Assembly: GCA_964387885.1 (NCBI GenBank)
Contig: CAYLYZ010000008.1
Coordinates: 1 to 64,000 of the forward strand
From: JABGPL01 sp964387885
Lineage (GTDB): Bacteria > Electryoneota > AABM5-125-24 > Hatepunaeales > Hatepunaeaceae
DNA length: 64,000 nucleotides
Reading direction: 5' to 3'
Position numbers and translations under genes: made by a program. Below are positions 51,134-58,585 of the stretch, one piece after another. The number at the start of each line of letters is the position of its first letter. The stretch's first letter is position 1. A model generated the notes under the pieces. It did not search any database and was not told the DNA's origin. It worked only from the letters and a program-made list of their open reading frames with translations.

Positions 51134-51660
51134 TTACCACAAAGACACGAAGGCACAAAGGAAAATCTTTATATGATAACTCGTTTAATGCCTTTTCGGA
51201 TTACGGGAACATTGAAGTTGATGAGCAAACCAAGTCGTAATCCAGTTAACTTCAAATATGTTAACAATTGTGCATCATAAAGTGAAATCATTTTCTCAAC
51301 TGCCTTTATTTCAACGATGACCATATCAGCAACCAAAATGTCCAAACGAAGATTTGCATCCAACCTAACGCCATTATACTTAACAGGCACAGAAACCTGA
51401 GATTTGTAAGGAATTTTGCGCTTATCCAGCTCATAACACAAGCACTTCTCATAGACAGTCTCTAACAATCCTGGACCTAATGCCTTATGAACCTTAAAAG
51501 CAGCATCCACTACTTGCTTTGCAAATCCTTCAATATCCTTTGATAGTGGCTCATATTGGATCATCTTCCCACCCACATTTATCTAACCACTAAGACACTA
51601 AGACTCAAAGAACAGCTATAAATAAAAGTTTGTCTTTGTGCCTTTGTGCCTTCGTGGTAA
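51134..51660. mobile_element. Inverted-repeat cassette carrying the GxxExxY gene (family D)
   Basis: The left repeat (51134-51162, ACCACAAAGACACGAAGGC) and the right repeat (51631-51660, CCTTTGTGCCTTCGTGGT) are inverted. A further plus-oriented copy at 51585-51612 forms a hairpin with the right one. The only gene inside is GxxExxY. A gene-less pair of the same family lies at 42253. No transposase is present. Confidence 0.6.
51169..51564 (-). CDS. GxxExxY family protein
   Basis: The start is taken at the ATG at 51562-51564. A GTG four codons earlier is possible. The 131-aa product has the naming motif GLLETVY and a PD-(D/E)xK-like core: LDILVADMVIVEIKAVE gives Asp, Glu and Lys in the right order. 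It ends in LGLLINFNVPVIRKGIKRVI. The family is very common in environmental genomes, often in several copies, with no known function. Nuclease activity is inferred from the motif only. Confidence 0.88.
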   Translation of the reverse strand: MIQYEPLSKDIEGFAKQVVDAAFKVHKALGPGLLETVYEKCLCYELDKRKIPYKSQVSVPVKYNGVRLDANLRLDILVADMVIVEIKAVEKMISLYDAQLLTYLKLTGLRLGLLINFNVPVIRKGIKRVII

Positions 51661-51666
51661 AAGCAT

Positions 51667-52713
51667 TTATATTGCTTCACACACAACATCACCCACACCA
51701 GCTGTCCCCAGAGGTCCTCCCATATCGCGTGGTACTTGCCCGGTCTTGACCATGTCCCGAACTATATCTTCAAGCCTTGGAGTCCATTCCGGATATCCCA
51801 GCGTTTCCATCATAACACCAACTGTCAGGATTGCTGCAAGTGGATTGGCTATGTCTTTACCGGCATATTTTGGAGCGGATCCATGAACTGGTTCAAACAG
51901 TGATGTTCGTCCCGGATGAATATTACCTGAAGCGGCAACACCCATTCCTCCACAAAGTTGAGCTCCCATATCGGTGATAATATCTCCAAACATATTGCAG
52001 GATACAATCACATCAAACTGTTCAGGACGCTTAACCATCTGCATGAGTAGAGCATCAATGAACCAATGGCTGGCTTCGATATCGGGATACTCTTCAGCAA
52101 CTTCAAAGAAAGTCCTCTGCCAGAGATCACCTTCAAAACGCATCGCGTTTGATTTGTCCGACATACAGACTTTGCTCATGTTGTTGGCTTTGGCATACTC
52201 GAATCCGTGACGGATGATCCTCTCTACGCCTTTTCGAGTATTAATTGATGTTTGTAATGCAACCTCTTCGGGAGTTCCTTTCTTGAATATTCCACCTGTG
52301 CCGGTATATAGACCTTCTGTGTTTTCACGAAACACAACGAAGTTTACATCTTCAGGGGTTCTGTCTTTCAAGGGACAAAGTGATTCATCAAGAAGGTGGC
52401 AGGGTCGGTAGTTTACGTAGAGGTCAAGTTTGAAGCGGCAACCAAGAAGAATGTCACGGGCATGGGTCATATCGGGAACTCTTGGATCACCGACTGCCCC
52501 TATATAAATCGCGTCATAATTGTCGCGGAAATTGGCAATTTCTTCGTCTGGGAGGGTAATTCCTGTTTCAAGATACTTATCGGCTCCATAGTCGAACTCA
52601 TCCCAGGTTAGATCGACTCCGCCTTTGTCGCGGATGGCAGACATTACTTTGACGGCTTCGGTTGTTACATCAACACCTATGCCATCCCCAGGTACTACAG
52701 CGATTCGCGGCAT
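51667..52713 (-). CDS. Beta-decarboxylating dehydrogenase (isocitrate/isopropylmalate/tartrate family)
   Basis: This is a 348-aa protein. The family motifs are VPGDGIGVDVT, the substrate loop FRENTEGLYTG, SDKSNAMR, and the cofactor site IHPGRTSLFEPVHGSAP. The ENTEG substrate loop and N-terminal YVNYRP are closer to isocitrate, homoisocitrate or tartrate dehydrogenases than to typical isopropylmalate dehydrogenases. It would oxidise and decarboxylate the product of the LeuCD-type isomerase to a 2-oxo acid. The cofactor is probably NAD. The adjacent GxxExxY cassette ends a few bases from its stop. Confidence 0.83.
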   Translation of the reverse strand: MPRIAVVPGDGIGVDVTTEAVKVMSAIRDKGGVDLTWDEFDYGADKYLETGITLPDEEIANFRDNYDAIYIGAVGDPRVPDMTHARDILLGCRFKLDLYVNYRPCHLLDESLCPLKDRTPEDVNFVVFRENTEGLYTGTGGIFKKGTPEEVALQTSINTRKGVERIIRHGFEYAKANNMSKVCMSDKSNAMRFEGDLWQRTFFEVAEEYPDIEASHWFIDALLMQMVKRPEQFDVIVSCNMFGDIITDMGAQLCGGMGVAASGNIHPGRTSLFEPVHGSAPKYAGKDIANPLAAILTVGVMMETLGYPEWTPRLEDIVRDMVKTGQVPRDMGGPLGTAGVGDVVCEAI

Positions 52714-52997
52714 GCAATTTACTCCGTATGAAATGATCGATAGTTTCTATATAATAAAGCTATTGTTATACTTTGTCAAGAAAACATTTCAGATGAAAAG
52801 ATTTCAATAAAAAAAGTTGACTTATCGGGGTTTCTAATCGGTTTTATTGTCCCGTGAGACTTTTGATCTAAGAGTGGACAAGGGCATGTAAAAACATGCC
52901 CTTGTAGTAAATATTTATGTCTATACTCTCTGGAATGTAATATGCCATTTCGAGATAAATTACTGCGCGAGTAAGACAAATCTGAAAATGACTTGTA

Positions 52998-53843
52998 TTA
53001 TTTTCCTTTAAATTCGGGAGGTCGCTTTTCGAGAAACGCTGTTAAACCTTCCTTACTGTCTTCTGTCGCGTAACAAAGACCAAACAGGTCTGCCTCGATT
53101 TGTAAACCATCATCCAGATTTGTTTCTAAACCACGGTTTACAGCTTCTATTGAATAAGCTAAAGCCATGGGACCTTTTGCCATTATCCCTTTAAGCATAT
53201 TCTTTATCGCTGCTAAAAAGCCGTCTCTATCGAATAATTTGCGACCTTTCTCATCTTTTAATTCTTCACCATTTTCATCCTTCTGGTAAACCTCAACAGC
53301 TATATTCACAAGGCCAATACGATAAGCTTCCGCGGCTCCGATCATGCCACCACCAAGGAGCAGTTCCAGAGCCCTTCCTTTTCCAACCAGACGAGGCAAT
53401 CGTTGAGTACCACCAAATCCGGGAAGTAAACCCAATCCAACTTCCGGTTGACCAAATCTGGCATGAGACGCAGCAACTCGCATATGACAAGCCATGGCAA
53501 GTTCACATCCACCACCTAAAGCAAAACCATTTACTGCTGCTATCACTGGTTTTTGAAGTTGCTCGATTATTGTAGTCATAGCCTGACCGGCCATAGCGAA
53601 ATCCCGACCGGATAATGGATCCTTAGTTGACAACTCACTGATATCAGCTCCAGCGACAAATGCTTTATTTCCCGAACCGATGAGAATCACTCCACCAACC
53701 ACATCATTTTCGGCAATCAAATCAAACACATTACTCAGATCTTTAATAGTTGCACTATTAAGCGAGTTCATCGCCTTAGGTCGGTTGATTGTGACCGTAG
53801 CTATACCATTTTCAACATCGTAGATAAGATTTTCAAATTCCAC
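52998..53843 (-). CDS. Enoyl-CoA hydratase (crotonase family)
   Basis: This is a 281-aa protein behind a strong GGGGAGG site. Oxyanion-hole segments are AFVAGADISEL and NGFALGGGCELAMAC. The catalytic Glu pair is in ARFGQPEVGLGLLPGFGGTQRL. A Lys/Asp-rich insertion of about 20 residues (QKDENGEELKDEKGRKLF) extends it past the usual 260 aa. It hydrates crotonyl-CoA or longer enoyl-CoA. It is the most upstream gene of the aromatic island. Confidence 0.9.
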   Translation of the reverse strand: MEFENLIYDVENGIATVTINRPKAMNSLNSATIKDLSNVFDLIAENDVVGGVILIGSGNKAFVAGADISELSTKDPLSGRDFAMAGQAMTTIIEQLQKPVIAAVNGFALGGGCELAMACHMRVAASHARFGQPEVGLGLLPGFGGTQRLPRLVGKGRALELLLGGGMIGAAEAYRIGLVNIAVEVYQKDENGEELKDEKGRKLFDRDGFLAAIKNMLKGIMAKGPMALAYSIEAVNRGLETNLDDGLQIEADLFGLCYATEDSKEGLTAFLEKRPPEFKGK

Positions 53844-54248
53844 TGAAACCTCCCCTATGTTTTTGTTGCTTAATTTCCTTTGTGAAAAACATCACCTGTC
53901 CTAAGATACGTCCCCGGATCACTGATTGCAATCTCCCAAGACTCTCTCATCCCAAGAATGATTATTCATGATCATAACATTCAAGAAAAGAATCGTCTTG
54001 ATACAAAAATCGCACAACTTTAAGAGTCAGGTTTAGGATGAGTTGACTGATCTAATCGGAGAAATGAGGACAAAACTGGTTCCGGGAGGTGCTTCTTTCG
54101 GAGAAATCCTGCATGATCTGCAGGTTTGAGTTGGATGTTACGGACATTTCTATAATATAAGAAAGATAGAAATGTCCGCTACATCGCTATGGTCATACAA
54201 AGAATAATTCGATTTCTCGACCGAAATATTCAAAAAATATTCAGATAT
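53844..54248. other. 405-bp intergenic region with one palindrome
   Basis: The left part must hold the promoter of the minus-strand island, but no convincing hexamer pair stands out. A palindrome CGGACATTTCTAT/ATAGAAATGTCCG-like (about 54143-54178), related to family B, lies close to the end of the HU/IHF gene and may terminate it. No gene is seen. Confidence 0.5.
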
Positions 54249-54560
54249 TTAGTCTTCGAGAGGCTTGCGAAGAATGCCTTTCAAAAGCTTACCAGGTCTG
54301 AAATGGGTTTTCAGTCGCGGCGGAATATAGATTATCTGATCCGGTTTCTTTGGGTTGCGTGCTTTTGGTTTAGCAGCAGTCTTTTTTACTTCGAAAACAC
54401 CAAAGTTCCTTATCTCGATCCTGCATTGAGGATCACCCTCTGTCATCAATTCACGTAAGCTCTCGAACACGGCGTTTACAGCCTTGGCTGATTCCTTTGT
54501 CTCAAGATCAGCTTTCATTGCTACTCTTTCGACAATATCCTTTTTGATGTAAGTTGGCAT
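54249..54560 (-). CDS. HU/IHF family DNA-binding protein
   Basis: This is a 103-aa protein. The N-terminal helices (KKDIVERVAMKADLETKESA) and the beta-arm (RIEIRNFGVFEVKKTAAKP, then RNPKKPDQ) are those of the DNABII family. The arm carries PxR-type intercalating residues, and the C-terminus reads FRPGKLLKGIL. It bends and compacts DNA. It is encoded alone, divergent from the GlmU-like gene. Confidence 0.93.
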   Translation of the reverse strand: MPTYIKKDIVERVAMKADLETKESAKAVNAVFESLRELMTEGDPQCRIEIRNFGVFEVKKTAAKPKARNPKKPDQIIYIPPRLKTHFRPGKLLKGILRKPLED

Positions 54561-54845
54561 TTCAATCTCTTAATTTATTGTTACTTACTACATTTCTTTT
54601 CAACAATCAGTTTGCTTGAGAAAATCTACTTCCCTCAAGCATTTCCTTACAATTCAAAGTGTTGCCCCGTTCAGGAACAACTTATGGACGAAAAATATAA
54701 ACATTCATTTTGCGAAAGTAAAGTGAATAGGTGATTTAAATAAACTTTTCATACAACTTGTTGCCAATATTTCACATATCACCACTTTCTCACTATATTA
54801 TCTCCATCGATAATCCCTTTTTTAACCTGAACCGAGTACTCGCTG

Positions 54846-56171
54846 ATGAAAAAGAAAAATATTTGTATTTTCGAGGATAGAGACAGTAAATGGTTTGGTC
54901 CATTAACCTATACACGTCCCGTCTGGGAACTGCTTACAGGCGCGTATACATTCCTGCAAAGGTTACAGCAACAATTTCCGGAGCATGAATTTATCTATAA
55001 ATGTCGCTCAAATCTTAGGGCAGCATACAGTGAATCTTCCGGTTTGAAAACTCTTGATAGTCTTGAATATTCCGAGGATTTATTATTCATCAATGGAAGA
55101 TGTATTTTCGATCTTGAAGATATTCAGCAGCTTCAGAATGAATCAGGTGACTGCTTATTTCTTGCAGAAAATGAAGTTGCTGCTATCCAGGTTGGGAAGA
55201 ATAGCTCTAACCGGATCCTGTGGAACGACAAGGGTTTATTAGAACCTGACAGTCTTACACAACTGCCAGTTAAACAAGTAAATGCAAAACTCCACCGATT
55301 CCCCTGGGAGTTAATAAATAATTCGGGAAACCAGATTAAATCCGATCTGGATATCGTAAATGAAACCAATCCCGGTACTCAAGTTTGTGTCCCGAATTAT
55401 ATAATAGTAAATAATCTAACAAACCTCACTTCAACCGGAAAAGTAATAATTAATCCCGGAGCTATTGTAAACTCTTATATTAACATTATTCGGTTTGGCA
55501 GTAATGTCAGGCTTGGATCCGGAGCAATTTTAGACTCAACTAATGGACCTATCTGGATCGATGATGATGCTGATATTCAACCAGGAGCAATAATCGAAGG
55601 TCCTGTATATATAGGAAAGAAGTCAATCATCAGACCCGGCGCTAAAATATCGGATGGAGTCTGCCTGGGACCTCAATGCCGCATTGGAGGTGAAGTTTCA
55701 AACACTATTATGATTGGCTATTCCAACAAACAGCATTCGGGATATCTGGGTTCATCTTATGTCGGTGAATGGGTGAATCTGGGTGCAGCTACAGACAACA
55801 GCGATTTAAAAAACAATTATCGTCCGGTTGATGTAATAATCGAAGGTGAGAAAATAGACACCGGCGACCTGCATGTCGGGGCAATGATATCTGACCATTG
55901 TAAAACCGCGATACACACTCGTCTTAACACCGGCACACTGAGCGGTGTATGTTGTAATCTATTCGGAGCGGATTTTCCAGCCAAATACATCCCATCTTTC
56001 ACCTGGTTTGGATCAGATGGTTATGTCGAATATAAAATAGAAAAGGCACTGGAGACGATAGCGGCTGTTATGGAGCGTCGCAACAGAAGACTTACTCCTG
56101 TCATGCGAGGACTGCTGAAAGGTATTTTCGATTCAACAGCAAATGAAAGAAATGCGCTTCTCAATGAATAA
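54846..56171 (+). CDS. GlmU-like sugar nucleotidyltransferase/acetyltransferase (alternative bacterial type)
   Basis: This is a 441-aa protein. The N-terminal part opens ICIFEDRDSKWFGPLTYTRPVW, as in the alternative GlmU family of Bacteroidetes and relatives. Residues ~180-400 form a left-handed beta helix of hexapeptide repeats (IQPGAIIEGPVYIGKKS, IIRPGAKISDG). It probably makes UDP-N-acetylglucosamine for peptidoglycan and lipopolysaccharide. The 3' end overlaps the next gene. Confidence 0.82.
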   Translation: MKKKNICIFEDRDSKWFGPLTYTRPVWELLTGAYTFLQRLQQQFPEHEFIYKCRSNLRAAYSESSGLKTLDSLEYSEDLLFINGRCIFDLEDIQQLQNESGDCLFLAENEVAAIQVGKNSSNRILWNDKGLLEPDSLTQLPVKQVNAKLHRFPWELINNSGNQIKSDLDIVNETNPGTQVCVPNYIIVNNLTNLTSTGKVIINPGAIVNSYINIIRFGSNVRLGSGAILDSTNGPIWIDDDADIQPGAIIEGPVYIGKKSIIRPGAKISDGVCLGPQCRIGGEVSNTIMIGYSNKQHSGYLGSSYVGEWVNLGAATDNSDLKNNYRPVDVIIEGEKIDTGDLHVGAMISDHCKTAIHTRLNTGTLSGVCCNLFGADFPAKYIPSFTWFGSDGYVEYKIEKALETIAAVMERRNRRLTPVMRGLLKGIFDSTANERNALLNE

Positions 56172-57060
56172 AATTGCGCGTATTTCACAGATTGCGATAG
56201 CATTAATCCTGCTGGTTGCTGCCGGATTAAAAAGCACCGATATTGTCGGTTTTTCCCGCGAAATAGATGTGATAGTGTATGGACTCGTTCCGGGAAAAAT
56301 GAACCCCCCATCAAGTTTATCCCTGTGGTCTGCGATTTTGGTGATAGCTGTTGAATTCGTCCTTGCCGGATTAATTATTACCGGATCCGGACTGAGGATA
56401 GTTACAATTTCAACATTAGTACTGATTGGAGGATTCACCTCCTTATCAATAATTGCAGTTTTGTCGGGAAAGCTCGATTCATGTGGTTGCTTTGGAGCTC
56501 TTATCGAGAGATCCCCGGGGATTTCCCTAATTGAGAATCTAATTCTCCTGATTCTCGCAATCATCTCAGTTCAGGTGAATATTAGGCAACGTTCTTTATC
56601 GGTAAAACCGTTTATTTTTATTATCTCGATTTCAATAATTTACTCAATCTTCTTCTACTTCTTTCCACCGAGATGGGCGGTGCTCAGAACTGGTATGGAA
56701 TGGTCGAAGCCTGAAGCTTATCCTCAACTTCCCAGCTCCGAAAAGTTCGATATCTGGGTTCTTGATCCGAATTGTTCTGATTGCCAAACAAAGGTTGATC
56801 TGCTCAACGAATTATCTCTGCTCAGCCCTTGTCTAATAGGTTTAACAGATGCTACACCCGGAAGAATAGGTGAATTTGAAATTGATTTTGAGCCTCTGTT
56901 CCCTATTCATCAGACTGATTCAGGTACAATTGATAATTTTGGTCTACCATACGGAAGTCTTATTTCGGTAAATAATGGAACAGTAAGTGGGATCTGGCGT
57001 ATAAATGATCTAAGACCGGACAACCCTGAGAGTGGAAAAACAACAGGCCAAAACCTATGA
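56164..57060 (+). CDS. MauE/DoxX-like membrane protein with thioredoxin-like tail
   Basis: The ATG at 56164 overlaps the upstream stop by 8 nt. Earlier in-frame Met codons exist at 56143 and 56152. The 298-aa product has four transmembrane helices with SCGCFGALIE between them, a motif of MauE/DoxX-type thiol-relay proteins. A fifth helix (FIFIISISIIYSIFFYFF) follows. The C-terminal soluble domain has DPNCSDCQTK, a CxxC-type site. It may pass reducing or oxidising equivalents across the membrane. It overlaps ispDF by 4 nt. Confidence 0.7.
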   Translation: MNKIARISQIAIALILLVAAGLKSTDIVGFSREIDVIVYGLVPGKMNPPSSLSLWSAILVIAVEFVLAGLIITGSGLRIVTISTLVLIGGFTSLSIIAVLSGKLDSCGCFGALIERSPGISLIENLILLILAIISVQVNIRQRSLSVKPFIFIISISIIYSIFFYFFPPRWAVLRTGMEWSKPEAYPQLPSSEKFDIWVLDPNCSDCQTKVDLLNELSLLSPCLIGLTDATPGRIGEFEIDFEPLFPIHQTDSGTIDNFGLPYGSLISVNNGTVSGIWRINDLRPDNPESGKTTGQNL

Positions 57061-58274
57061 AATTCGGAGCGATTATTGTTGGTGGGGGAAAAGGGGAACG
57101 ACTATGTTCTGAAATCCCTAAATGTATGTTGTTGATTGAAAACGTCCCTATGATATTGCTTTCAAGCTGGGTATTTAATCAAATTAAGTGCATTGACTCT
57201 ATCGTTCTGGTTGTACCGCCCGGTTATGAAAATAGAATTACCGAACTAAAAAAGAGATTTAAGCTAAACAAGATCAATGCTATAGTGCCTGGGGGAACCG
57301 AAAGACCTGATTCTGTGCGTGCCGGTTTGGATGCACTCAAGGGTGATATTGATCATGTTTTAATTCACGATGGGGCAAGACCATTAATATCAATGGATCT
57401 GATAAAAAAAACAATAGAAGTACTTTCGGATAATCAGGCAGTATCCGTTGGTACTCCTGTTACAGACACGCTTCATTTGATGAAAGATAGTCATACGGCC
57501 AAAGGACCTGACAGAGACAATCTAATAGCCGTTCAAACCCCACAGGGTTTTAATCGAATGATGCTCACGAGGGCATTCGCAATTGCCAACACACGTGAAA
57601 TGACTGCGACTGATGAGGTTACTATGGTTCGAAATGCTATGAGTGTTGATTCAGTGATTGTCAAGGGTGAATCGATCAATGTTAAAATCACTCATCCACA
57701 GGATCTGGAAATCTATGCTTCACAATTGAAGGAGAGAGTCCGAATTATGGAAGAATCTTCAAAATCCAAAAAAATGCCTGTTAGTTCTCTATCATGGGGC
57801 GTACGTATAGGTGAGGGCTATGATGTTCATAGACTTGTATCGGGCAGAGACCTCATATTAGGCGGAGTTAAAGTTCCCTTTGACAAAGGACTCCAGGGGC
57901 ATAGTGATGCGGATGTATTGACTCATGCAATATGTGATGCTCTACTCGGCGCAGCTTCTCTGGGTGACATAGGAGTTCATTTTCCGGATGACAGTTACAT
58001 TTTCAAAGATATTTCAAGCCTGAAATTACTTGACCAGGTGTGCATGATTCTGGAGGGGAATGGTTTCAGACCTGTAAATGTAGATTCGACATTAATAATG
58101 GAAAAACCTCGTGTCGCTGATTATTTATATCTGATGCGGAGGAACATTGCAAAAAGATTAAAGCTTGAAGTCGAAAACGTCTCTGTCAAAGCTACTACCA
58201 CTGAAGGGCTTGGGTTCGCTGGAACCGGAGAAGGAATTGCTGCGAAAGCAGTAGCTCTTGTGGGGAAGACTTAA
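57057..58274 (+). CDS. ispDF: Bifunctional IspD/IspF isoprenoid enzyme
   Basis: This is a 405-aa fusion. Residues ~1-225 are IspD (GGGKGERLCSEIPKCMLLI, then HDGARPLI, then VQTPQGF). Residues ~245-405 are IspF (IGEGYDVHRL, GHSDADVLTHAICDALLGAA, then TTEGLGFAGTGEGI). It runs two steps of the MEP pathway: CDP-ME formation and ME-cyclodiphosphate formation. The start overlaps the membrane-protein gene by ATGA. The same fusion is known from several bacterial lineages. Confidence 0.95.
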   Translation: MKFGAIIVGGGKGERLCSEIPKCMLLIENVPMILLSSWVFNQIKCIDSIVLVVPPGYENRITELKKRFKLNKINAIVPGGTERPDSVRAGLDALKGDIDHVLIHDGARPLISMDLIKKTIEVLSDNQAVSVGTPVTDTLHLMKDSHTAKGPDRDNLIAVQTPQGFNRMMLTRAFAIANTREMTATDEVTMVRNAMSVDSVIVKGESINVKITHPQDLEIYASQLKERVRIMEESSKSKKMPVSSLSWGVRIGEGYDVHRLVSGRDLILGGVKVPFDKGLQGHSDADVLTHAICDALLGAASLGDIGVHFPDDSYIFKDISSLKLLDQVCMILEGNGFRPVNVDSTLIMEKPRVADYLYLMRRNIAKRLKLEVENVSVKATTTEGLGFAGTGEGIAAKAVALVGKT

Positions 58275-58354
58275 ATAGCCAGGGACAGCTTGCTCAGGGA
58301 TGTCAGTACTCCGACACCGGACATTAAACAAAAAAATAAAACAAAGGATAAATA

Positions 58355-58585
58355 ATGATAACAACAATAATGGAGCTCCTCTCAAAGTGCCCTTTTTGCA
58401 TGACTGCCAAAACCAATGATGAAACAGGAGACATTTTTGACAAACAAATGAAGATGCCTTCAATTTGTAGTAGAAAGCATATGGGCATGCTTTGTATGCT
58501 TTCTATAATTGTACTTATCATTGCTGGATTCATGGCAAAACACCATATCGCGAATCATAGAAACGGCTCCCTGGATGAAGCCTGA
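58355..58585 (+). CDS. Small Cys/Met/His-rich membrane protein next to copA
   Basis: This is a 76-aa protein with an AAAGG site. The N-terminus carries CPFC. Next comes a soft-metal rich segment MKMPSICSRKHMGMLCM, one transmembrane helix (LSIIVLIIAGFMAKH) and a His-rich tail HHIANH. The last codons overlap the start of the copper ATPase gene, so the two are coupled. Its composition fits a copper-binding accessory protein. I do not recognise a family. Confidence 0.6.
   Translation: MITTIMELLSKCPFCMTAKTNDETGDIFDKQMKMPSICSRKHMGMLCMLSIIVLIIAGFMAKHHIANHRNGSLDEA

Noticed and set aside
44790..52713. Plain leucine biosynthesis operon
   Set aside because: Not fully excluded, but the synthase lacks the LeuA regulatory domain, the dehydrogenase has an ENTEG substrate loop, and the genes are embedded in an aromatic island. 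I therefore did not assign leuA/leuB symbols.
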